The notes beneath the pieces are model-generated. The model made no database searches. It saw only the letters and a program-made list of their open reading frames with translations, and was not told the DNA's origin. From positions 80,203,843 through 80,267,842 of the forward strand of contig CM076260.1 in the NCBI GenBank assembly GCA_038380795.1: a stretch of DNA of 64,000 nucleotides, read 5' to 3'. A program made the position numbers and the translations under genes. This DNA is from Pyrocephalus nanus (taxonomy: Eukaryota > Chordata > Aves > Passeriformes > Tyrannidae). Numbering within the stretch: position 1 is the stretch's first letter; every line of letters starts with the position of its first letter. Of this stretch, positions 38,087 to 48,624 are shown piece by piece.

Positions 38087-38699
38087 AATCATAGAATCAG
38101 ATGGGTTGGAAAAGACCTCTGAGATCAAGTCCAACCCTTGATCCAACACCACCGTGGTTACTAGACATGGCACTAAGTGCCACATTCAGTCTCATCTTTA
38201 AAACCTCCAGGGATGGAGAATCCACCACCTCTCTGGGCAGCCCATTCCAATGCCTGATTACCCTCTATGTAAAGAATTTCTTCCTAATATCCAACCTTAA
38301 CCTCCCCTGGCAGAGCTTAAGGCCATGCCCTCCTGTCTTACTGATAGCTGCCTGGGAGAAGAGACCAAACCCCACTTGGCTACAACCTCCTCTCAGGCAG
38401 TTGTAGAGACTGATGAGGTCTGAGCCTCCTCCAGGCTAAACAACTCCAGCTCCCTCAGCCTCTCCTCACAGGACTTCTTCTTGAGTGCCTTCACCAGCCT
38501 GGTTGCTCTTCTCTGGACCTGCTCCAGCACCTCAATGCCTTTCCTGAACTGAGGGGCCCAGAACTGGACACAGCACTCCAGGTGTGGCCTCACCAGCGCT
38601 GAGTACAGGGGAAGAATCACTTCCCTCATCCTGCTGACCACACTGTTCCTGATCCAGGCCAGGATGCCATTGGCCTTCTCGGCCACCTGGCCAATACAA
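38087..38699 (-). mobile_element. CR1 LINE fragment, best-preserved copy, minus strand
   Basis: The 3' end lies at the low coordinate, with the CR1 tail motif 'aatcatagaatcag'. It is followed by 'ggttggaaaagacctctgag', 'atccaacaccaccgtggtta', 'tggcactaagtgccacattc', 'ctccagggatggagaatcca', 'ttccaatgcctgattaccct' and 'cctaatatccaaccttaacc'. The ORF2 end follows up to 'tggccttctcggccacctgg'. A minus-strand frame at 38716-38393 (107 codons) keeps the C-terminal reverse transcriptase motifs '[20 protein letters not shown]' and '[14 protein letters not shown]' without a stop. Small deletions near 38410-38440 end it early. It is the youngest-looking CR1 here but 5'-truncated, so not mobile. Confidence 0.93.
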
Positions 38700-41600
38700 C
38701 ACTTGTATTCAAACATAAATTAAGGGTTCAGTCTTCCCATTATAAAGTGACAAGCATTTGCATAATCAGGAAGATTAATCCTAAATTCGCATTTCTGTTT
38801 TGTCTAACCAACTCCCAGCTATAGTTCTTCAAACAAAACAAAACAAAAAACAGACTTACACACACAAACAAAAAGCCTCACACAAAACCACAAAAAAAAA
38901 AAAACACAAGAAACCCTAACAAAACCAATATGATTTTGGCACTCTGGTAAATAACCTAGAAAGTGCATCCTCCTCTCAGGTTTGTTACACCCAAAGTCCC
39001 ATAACATCCTCTCTTCAAAGATAACAGGCAGACAGCCAGACTTGTCTCTTGCCCATACCTTGTCTCTTGTCACATACCATGACTAAATTACCACATGCTA
39101 AATTTGTCTAAAATCCCTAGACCCAAATGCTGCTGAAGGCTTTGTGTCCTCTACCCCCACGCCCTGAAGGCATAGGGGCTGAAGGAGCACAGCTCAGTGC
39201 AGGAGTGGCACATTGAGAACATAGCTGGGAAAGCATGGAGTAGTTGTGTGGGATGGGAGCAGGGAGGCTGGGATAACTAAGACAAGGTTAGCCAGTGTTA
39301 TGGGATGAGATATGACAGTCCATGAATGATAGAAAATAGGAGAAAAACAGAACTGCACAAGCAGAAAAAAATTACTTAACTCCGAAAGACAGAATTAGGG
39401 GAACAAAAAATTATCAGAGGCCTGGAAACAGACTGGGAAGGGAAAGAACACATAGCCTTCAACATTTTAATCTTGCATTTGCATGTGAAAAGGGAAATGG
39501 GAGAGCACAAAGTATGAGACATATGAAGATGCAGAGCAAAAGGACAATGGAGAAGAAAAAACACAGCAGCAGAGCGAAAAAAAAACAATAACAGCAGCTT
39601 CTAATGGTCACAGGGAGACAGGTTTAGAAGTTTCCTCTGAAAGAGGCGACCAAAAGCTCTTTGCTTTGCATGTTGACATAGTTTGGCACCAACATGGTAT
39701 AAAACTACCAACTCTTACAATATGCTGCAGTATCACCCAGGACTTGATTTTAGCTCGTATACGTTTTTTATCGTATACATTTTTTGAAACGTATGTGTTA
39801 ATAGAAGCAGGCGTGGATACGTCTCACAAATGTTTGTGTCATGCCTGGTAGCATTAAAAATGCACAAAGAGGCAGATTCAGCAGTTTCCTTCCTGAAGAC
39901 AGAGAAAAAACCCTTTTTGTCCCATATTTCCCAAACCCTGCAGCAGCTCCCTGGCCCCACAGAGGTCCAGACAGCACCCGGAAGCCAGGAAATACAACTT
40001 TCTGTAAGCATGGACATAGCACCTCCACAACCAACAAGTCAATTAGAAAAGCTAGGGAAACCACCCAGGAGCTGACTTACACTAGCAGAGGAACTGGCAG
40101 TGTGGCCAACGCTGTGGCATGAGCAAGCCGCAGCTGATGTTTGTGCTCCAACACCTTGGACACCACACTTCTGATTAGCAGAAATTTTTCACTATTAAAA
40201 ACAAAATAAATGTATTTCACCCTAAAACCTTGATACTGGGTATATTTATGTTCAGAATTGTAGAAAAGTAGTTTTCCGTAACTACCTTAGAATAAATATT
40301 TTTTATCTTTTTTTTTCCTTTAATTTTCCTTTCCTTCACTCTGCTTTTTCTCACAGAAAGTAGTATTTGCTTATAGAAAAATATAAATCAAACTTTTCAT
40401 TCCAGGATTCTGGTAGCTGGGTAGGAATGAAGGCGCTCAGTGTTTGAAACAGGAAAAGAATCTGTAGGACTGGCCAAGGATAAATCAGGGAAGGGGAACA
40501 CAGGGTGGGCTGCAGTTCTGCTCTGGCATTTCACACCTAGCAGACAGCAGGCTAATGTGGAGAGAACTTTCTTAATGTGGCTGTGCTGATCCATCCTGCC
40601 TCTGACTCTGCTGTGGACGGGGCCAGGAGGTCAATACTGCACCAAGGCAGTGCAGCACCAAGAATGATTTCTGCCATACTGAGACACAGACTTTTAGAAC
40701 ACTTCCTAGTCGTTAAACAGACCATAAAGCAACATGGTTTACAATTTTTGGCTTAACGTTACTGTGTGCATTTCAATAAGAAATTATGCTCCATGCAACA
40801 GCCAAACTTATACAGCAAATCTTGGTGGTATTAACAAATGTAAGAAATTAAAATTTTTAAAAGCTCAGGAAATTGAAACTGCTGGAAGTTCAGACTTGTG
40901 GTTACAAAGAACCACAGACCTAACTCTGTCTGGAATTGAGGCTATAAGAAGACAAACAGAATTAAAAAAGTATTTATAGCACTGTTAAAAAAAGTCATTG
41001 TAATCTAAAGTACATTCAACGAACACTAAAACTTACCTTCTCACAGTAATTTTTTTGTTGGAAATGAAATTGAAGGTATTCAGACACTTTATATTTACCT
41101 AGTTTTTCTAATTTAGTATTTTCTGTAACTGACTCCAAAATTCCTCATTTCCTTATTTTCAATTATCATTATCACAGAACAACTGCACTATTTTTTGCTC
41201 TTGGTATTTATCCTTCACTTCAGTGACATCCTAAAGTGATTCTTTTTTCTTTAAAGATTTTCTTTTTCTTTAAATAAACAACCCACATAAATAAAACAAG
41301 CATCTTTTAAAAATTAAGAAATACTAGGAGCTTTTTACAGGTCTGGAAGTACTGTTTCCTTTTTTTGATCCATCCATATCTGAAAGTCTAAATCATATTA
41401 AATAATAAATGTAGCTATATTATTTAGCACTAGTGTTTGTATGAAGCCATCAATTAACATCCTGTCCAGGTACTCTACAGAGGATCAATCCTTCACTTCA
41501 ATTTGATTTTGGAAAAGAGTAGAGTTCAGACCTGCAATAGAATTACACAAGATGGTATGTATCTCTTTGCCATAAATATAGTAAGGGCTAGAAACAGAAC

Positions 41601-42377
41601 CCATAACTCACATCAATCACAAAGATTGATGAATGTCTCTTGGCATCATTGAAAATGTTAAACTTTATTCACTTCTGACTAGTACTGCCCAGCCATAATA
41701 ATGAATTATGTTGATAGAGCTTTACTGAAACATATAGGAGCTTACAAAGGCACAGCAGCTCTTGCAGCATAACATTATCTAAATGTAAACAGCAATATTG
41801 TAATAAAAGAGAAAATGAAAGAGTTGCTGAAACATTTGCAATGGCAGCCTCGTTATAGATTACAGATCAGGCTGCTCATCAGGACTGCACAGTCTCACCA
41901 TTCTGAGAGGGCCTGAGCTTCTGAAAGCACACTCAGCTTTCAGCATTGTGTTAAGCAAAAGTTATCCTATAATGCTGTTTTATCTTTACAAATTTATCTT
42001 GGATAATGGCTCAACTGATTCTGATATTTGTCTTCCCCTGCTGATGGTCTCAAAAAAGTAACAAACAAAATCAACAAAAAAAAAACCTCTGTGAAAACCC
42101 TCCACTCTACCAACAACACAGCACCACAAAAGCATTATAAGACTTTTCAGCTCTCCCTGAACCTGAGCAATTATATAGCAGCCCAGAAGGAAAAACCTTT
42201 ACCAAAGCAAATCAATAGATGTGAATAACAAATAAAATCACATACATGGAATGACTGGACTGTATTGGTATGAATACATTTTCTTTTCCAAGTAAAGAGG
42301 GCTCTTGTCAGTCAACTTAAGATGACACTCCTCTATCGTGGTGCTCATGTCTCTACATAGTAAAAGACAAAGCTTTT
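38700..42377. other. unassigned AT-rich DNA
   Basis: No gene or transposon is recognised. A-rich CAAAA-type low-complexity sequence lies at 38831-38910. A 16-bp CpG-containing tandem duplication lies at 39755-39786. Overlapping frames around 39733-40122 in several registers reflect a locally GC-richer patch and do not resemble a protein. Confidence 0.45.
39755..39786. repeat. two-copy 16-bp tandem repeat with CGTATAC core
   Basis: 'tcgtatacgtttttta' is followed directly by 'tcgtatacattttttg', matching at 14 of 16 positions. A related 'acgtatg' lies a few bases further on (39789-39795). The CpG-containing GTATAC core is unusual in this CpG-poor DNA. Confidence 0.7.
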
Positions 42378-42661
42378 TAGATCACAGAATTACAGATTGG
42401 TTAGGGTCGGAAGAGACATCTGGAGATATCTAGTCAAAACCCCTGCCAAGGCAGGGTCACTAAAAGCAGGTTACAAAGGAAAATGTCCAGGTGGGATTTG
42501 AATGTCTTCAGAGACTGTGACTCCATGACCTCTTTGGGATGCTAGGGAGTCTGACACCCTCAACATAAAGAAGTTCTTCCTCATGTTAAGGTGAAATTTC
42601 TTGTGGTTTAGTTTATGGCCATTGCTCCTTGTCCTGTCACTGAGCGCCACCGACAAGAGAT
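42378..42661 (-). mobile_element. CR1 LINE 3' fragment, minus strand
   Basis: The plus strand shows 'tcacagaattacagattggt', 'tagggtcggaagagacatct', 'ggcagggtcactaaaagcag', 'gtccaggtgggatttgaatg', 'aagttcttcctcatgttaag', 'ttatggccattgctccttgt' and 'cctgtcactgagcgccacc'. This is the reverse complement of the 3' untranslated end of a CR1 subfamily different from its neighbours. It covers only about 280 bp and contains none of ORF2. The copy is moderately diverged. Confidence 0.88.
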
Positions 42662-44454
42662 TTTATAGAAATATTGTATTCAGACCTTGCCAATTTTAGT
42701 AGAATCCATAGCATATTACAGTAGGAAACATATCTCAGGGCTGTCAAGCAGGAGGACATGAAAAATCTCAAATTTCATCCTTACACAGTAGTAATGCCAC
42801 TTCGTCAGCAGCATTGAACAGTCAGGGACAGAGATCTTGTCACAACACAGCAAAGAATAAACAGGACTCTAACAACATACCAATACAAGGTATTAGTGAA
42901 TGTATTCTGCAATAAAACATAAAATTTCTCATTTTGATTCACTCTCTCATGTTCTTGTGCTTGCCCTAAAGAAACCAGGAATCTCATGAGAATTGCTGAC
43001 CTCCTCTAAACCCTACAGCCTAAAGCCCAAAGCCCAGATTTCCTGGTGTGGGATACAAGATTTTAACACAGTGGAACAAGTGGATGGAAAGCTGGACATT
43101 GGATGGAAAGAAGAAAATTAAATACTGTTTCTGACTTAACTGCTTGTATTTCATGTAGAAACATGACCACTGACCAGGTGATCAATGGATTTTTGCTGCT
43201 GTTGCAGAGAGAGAACCCCACTGAGCTGCAGTGCTGGGAGCCTCTGCTTCTCAAGAAAAATATCTTCTCAGGTCTAAGAAAGTTTCTACTGTCTCCTGTC
43301 TCCTAAGCACTTTCTCAAGCTAAATGTGACCCCCATGTCTCCTCCACCTATTTTCTATCCTGAACATTCATCCAAAAGCAGAGAAATTACCATGCACAAG
43401 AAATCTTGAATGCACTAAGCACAGCAAGTCAGAAGTCAGAGCCCCATCAGAAGGAGCTGCTTTCAAAAATTAGATGGAGCCTTTGCTTCTCTCTAAGTCA
43501 GTCCTTCGCAGCTCCAACCTCCTGAGAGCAGTGAAATCTCCCTTCTCCAAGGTGGCTGTGAGCCCTCAGGCATAGCCCTTCAGGTCAGCCAGCCTCATGG
43601 TCCTCCTAAAGCCATACTGTACAGAGGCATTAATAATAAATAAATAAGAAGAAAGGACGATGCGACACATTAACACCTTTACTCCAAATGCTCCTTTCAT
43701 ACCTGAAAGCAAATCCTTCCCTTCATTTCAAAGCCAAACTATAATCCAACAAGAAGCTAAACCCCAAACCCATGTTCCTTCAACCTACTTCCTACTCTGA
43801 ATAAGTAGCAGAAGCCAGAAAGAGTAACACACACAAGAACACCCACATGTAGTTGAAAATTCATTATACACTTTGAAACTGTTCTAAGGAGATTTATTAA
43901 GAACTACTACAACAACTGCAGATGTACCAAAGCCAAGCTGGCTTCTGCAGTCAGAACAGATCACATGCTTTTGGAAAGGTGCTGCTCAACACCAAACCTG
44001 CAGACTTTTTACTCACCTAATATGGTTTCTTGGAATAGCTATCTTCTAGTCTAATCAAATACCACCACAGAGGAAGATGATGTATCTGGGGAGTGTTTTA
44101 GCTGTCAGTCACATTGTTAAGTCTCCTAGAAGATGCTCTGCGCTTTATTGGGAGCTGCATGTTGTGCATGTGGATGGTATGCAGTCTGAACTGCAGGCCC
44201 TGTACAATACAATAACAACTACCTTTAGAGCATCCAGCTTTGCACAAATGTCACACTGTAGCTATGGGAAATCTATCACCACCCAGAGAATAGGAAAGTA
44301 AGCAACAATGATCCTCAGTCAACTTAGTGGTCAAGTCTTGAACAAGCAACATTTTTCAGGAAGGTCTTATTGCCAACAGAGCAGACAATCACCATGCCCA
44401 CAACCATCTTAGAATTTGAACTAGATATCTTATGGCAACATGATTTTCTGTGGT
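42662..44454. other. unassigned DNA between CR1 copies
   Basis: No repeat family is recognised. A plus-strand frame at 43067-43306 (80 codons) reads 'TTDQVINGFLLLLQRENPTE' and then 'LLLKKNIFSGLRKFLLSPVS' to a stop. It is preceded by an acceptor-like 'ttttaacacag'. It resembles no protein I know and is kept only as a weak finding. Confidence 0.4.
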
Positions 44455-44928
44455 TTGCTGTGGAAACCCAGGTAGTGTGTATAGACTAAGGAATGAGAGG
44501 ATGGGGAGCAGCACTGAGGAAAGAGACCTGGAGGTCCTGGTCAATGACAAGTTGAATATGAGTCAGCAGTGCCCTGGCAGTCAGGAGGACCAACCGTGTC
44601 CTGGGGGGCATCAGGCAAAGCATCGCCAACCAGTCAAGGGAGGGGATTGTCCTGCTCTGCTCTGCACTGGGGCAGCCTCACCTTGAATATTGTGTGCAGT
44701 TTTGGGCACCACAATATAAAAGAGACATTCAGCTATTAGAGAATGTCCAAAGGAGAGTCATGAGGATGGTGAAGGGCCTTGAAGGGAAGCTGTATGAGGA
44801 GTGGCTGATGTCACTCGGTCTGTTCAGCCTGGAGAAGAGAACACTGAGGGAAGACCTCATTGTGGTCTTCAGCATCCTCATGAGGGGAAGAGGATGGACT
44901 AGCACTGATCTCTTCAGTCTCGTGACTG
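44455..44928 (+). mobile_element. CR1 LINE internal fragment, plus strand
   Basis: The stretch follows late ORF2 of a CR1-F/Y-like copy: 'gggagcagcactgaggaaag', 'gacctggaggtcctggtcaa', 'gacaagttgaatatgagtca', 'catcaggcaaagcatcgcca', 'ctgcactggggcagcctcac', 'tgtgcagttttgggcaccac', 'ggtgaagggccttgaaggga' and 'ttcagcctggagaagagaac'. The frame at 44694-44957 keeps 'MQFWAPQYKRDIQLLENVQR', the CR1 reverse transcriptase C-terminal motif. An upstream frameshift separates it from the frame at 44450-44686. The 3' UTR and tail are missing, so both ends are truncated. A 9-bp hairpin follows directly at the break. Confidence 0.92.
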
Positions 44929-44950
44929 AAGCAAGCTCATCAGCTTGCTT
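44929..44950. repeat. 9-bp-arm hairpin at CR1 break
   Basis: The arms 'aagcaagct' and 'agcttgctt' are exact reverse complements with a 4-base loop. It lies where the CR1 similarity stops and could mark a rearrangement point. It is not followed by a T-run and has no terminator role in this setting. Confidence 0.6.
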
Positions 44951-47900
44951 GTCCTGACCTCTGCTCCTTCATCTCACCAGTGGTTTCCAAAAGGGCATAG
45001 GAAAATCACTCTGTAAATCAGAGATGAACCCTAAGGAAAAAGAGTAAATCCCCACACTATCCCCTAACCTGTTTCATATATCTGTAAGCAACTGCTCTCA
45101 GTTTCCTTTATAATGCAATTGCCATCACTAGTGGCATTAACTACCACCTTCACTGACACTTGTAGACAAGACCACAATTCATGACCACAAATGGTAGATT
45201 CCATGAATAAGTTCAGAAAATTGCATTTATCTCTCTCCATACCTCAAGCGCCACAACAGAGACACACAAGAATGTTGGCAATGTAAGATGTCAGAGGATT
45301 GCTTCTCCCAAGAAAAGTAACACCCCTCTTTTCTCATCTTCATGACTCAGTTTGGTTTAAAAATTTTCAGTCAAGTCATTGCGTACCAACTCCTCTTTGA
45401 AAACCGTAAAGTAGCTGTAAAAATAACAGGACGCTTGAGAATTATGCCATCCCAGCTGTTATCAATAGTATACATAGATAGCATTTCCATGGCAGAACTC
45501 GTACACAAAGTAAAAAATGTAAAAGATAGGCTACAAAATACAAAGAAGAAACACCCTACGCCCCCATATTTGCCTGGATTTTCTAGATTTTTTTTATGAT
45601 TTGTGAGGAAAGTAGGTACTTCGTAATATCATCTACCAAAGTACAAGCAACAGTCAAGTGACAGAAGAGAGACTGGAAAAGCTCCTTTTGATATCTTACA
45701 GCACTTTCTGTCTAGCATGCATGCCCAAGCTCTTTGCCTGTTTCTAACCAAGTTTACCTCCATGCCACGCTGGACAATTGTCCTGATTACACAAATTTGT
45801 AGTCCAAGCATCATCACCTTTTAAAATATCCTTCAGATTACACATCCAAACTCTCACTTATACTGACACAACATTTCAAAGACTTAGGTCCTGCATGAAG
45901 AACAGAAACCAAAATTTTTTTAAATAATTGTGCAGTTTTATAGTACCCCTGCAAGATTTACATAATAACTTACAAAAACTATACAGGCCATGGTGGTATC
46001 AAGGGAAGCCATGTATTTACATCATCCCCTAGAAAGTGGCTGTCTTTGCATACCACAGTGTGATTCACTGTAGTAAGTAGGATGGCAAAGAAAAAACAGG
46101 AGTGTAACAAGGGCATCAGGGAAAGCAGAAGGACCAGAAGAACAAAAAAATATTTAGGATAAAGTTCCCTTAACATTATCAGCAAAAACTTCAGTAGAAA
46201 CTACATCATTGATTATAACTGGAATTGGAGAACTGCTATTCTTGACAATCTTTAGAAAAAGGCTCAGAAGTGATTTACCAATGAAGCTTAAATCAGCCAC
46301 ATGAAAAAGCAATTATTTGATAACTACCCTGAAATAGCTAACACACAGTCAACAATATAACATTAAAAATAAGCAAAATTCATAACCAATTCAGAATACT
46401 AAATCAGTTTGACAGAGGCAGTATTCAATAATTTTTTTTTAAATATTGAAAATCATTGTAATCTTAGGAGCAAATTGATAATATTTTCATCTTCCGTGTA
46501 CTACAGCATTAATTTTTTAATTTATAACTAATTCTAAAATGCATGGACAAAAGCAGTATCTCAAATATAATAAATGTTTTAAAACACATTCTATTAGTAA
46601 TCCACCATATAATCTTGATATGGCAAATAAATCAACTTACAGAAAGAGTTTCTATTTTCTGCCATCAAAGCTATATAATCTTCAAAGAAAGACATTCACT
46701 AAATTGGGCAAGGTCATCAATCTGCAAGTTTTAATAAATGTGTATTAATCTCAGAAGCTATGAAAATTAGAAAAAAAAAAGTCAGGAAAATTTCATTATA
46801 CTGAGGAGAAATTACAGTTAAAAAATGAGTTAGTAACACATGAGTTGACCTTAGGAAATATAAGTAAGTGATCCCTTTTCCTCTTCACAGGTTATATACC
46901 AATTTTCTTCTCTGGAAACTGCAGCAGAGATTAAATCTATAAAAGAACCTAATTAATGACACAAACAGCAGCAATATTTTTTGCAGCTGTCACTTAAAAG
47001 GAAACTTATTGGATGTGGATACATGCCTCCAATCTAAAAAGTTAACGGGGTGATGCACACATACAGCATTCAGTTGTGCTTTGAGTCATTGCAAATGTAC
47101 CTGTGCATTTGTGCTTATCTGCTTTGTCCTTGGATGTAAACTGATCTAGGATTTGCAAACAGTATTTTCTGGGTGCACTCAGTAGTAGAAAAAGGAGGTG
47201 AAACATGCAAATGAAACTCTAACATGGCTACTGATGCCACTCAGAAAGTTCAGAAAAATATTCCACTTTCAGACAGTTGTGCTGGAAGATATTTTTCTTA
47301 TTCTTTTTTTCAGCTACCAGAAATATCAACAGCAAAGCAGAATCTTAGCTGCTTTTTCACATTTCTTCTGTCCCTGAAGCTTATTCTTCATCTAAATTCA
47401 CAACTGTAGTTTGGGATATCACTGTTAATTGCTTCAGAGACATGGAATGTCAAAAAGTAGGTGGTTTTGAATTGATGCAGGAAATTAAGCATGGGAAACA
47501 GAGCAATTCCTGAAGTCCAAATTCATTAACTGACATTGTTTAAAGCAATTTTCTCTCTCCTGTTTTCTAAGCTTTAAAAATTACTATGCAATATAGTAAT
47601 TACATATGGGAAATTATAATCTTTAGGCTAAAATTTTCCATTTATTTACCTATTTCATACTTTGGAATTGAGAAAGAGAAAGCTGGCAGCTTTGTTCTCT
47701 TTCATACTTTTAGCCCTCTCACACATTTCACCACTGAAACTAGTCAATAGATTTGGAGCACGGTGAATTCTGTCCATTTTTTCAATTTTCATTTGATTGG
47801 CTGTAGGAAGAGGCACAGTGGTACCTTTTCAGCTCACATAACATGTGCTTTAGTTTTCCCACTGTTAGTGACCTGGAACAGGGGTAAAAATGGAAATAGA

Positions 47901-48583
47901 TAAAGTAAAAATGGCAGTAATATTGGCAGATAAAGCTACTACAGTGTGCAGGACCAGAGAATAATACAATAAGACACTTCAGAGCACAGTAAATGCACTA
48001 GTAAAACAAAAGCAAAACATAGTTCCATGTTGATGAATGCAAAATAAGTGAGAAAAATAACTGTCCAAATTACCACATCAAGAAAGCTGACAACACAGAG
48101 AGTAATGGCTGAGAAAAAAAAATTCTCTGTTTATCAACAGTTGTAGTTAAAAAAAGACGAGGATGCGTAAGGAATATGATGGCAAACCATATGGACTAAA
48201 ATATGAGGCATATTACTAAATTACTGGATTAAAGAGGACAGCGATGATAATCTCTAAGTCATATGCATGGAAAACAAATCATGACTCTTACCTTTGGAAA
48301 GAAACCATAAAAGCACATGACATTGTGAATGGTCTAGAAACCAGCCATGAGCTGCTCATAACATAAAAACTAAGAAATTTTCAACTAAAGAGAACACTCA
48401 AAAGAGAATAAATTCAAAATGGATAAATCAAATACTCTTCCCAAATTACGTGTTTAAAACTCTTTCACCAAAAAAAATTTCACCAAAAAGTACGTGAAAA
48501 AATATTAACAGATTTCAAGGCAGGAATGGATATTCAGGCATTTGTCAGTAATATCCTTATGATTTCTAATTAATTTATGGCAG

Positions 48584-48624
48584 TGCTTGTGAAAATAAGT
48601 TCACTGCTTGTGAAAATAAGTTCA
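48584..48624. repeat. two-copy tandem duplication, 21-bp period
   Basis: The 20-mer 'tgcttgtgaaaataagttca' occurs at 48584-48603 and identically at 48605-48624. It is a perfect, probably recent local duplication by replication slippage. Confidence 0.85.
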
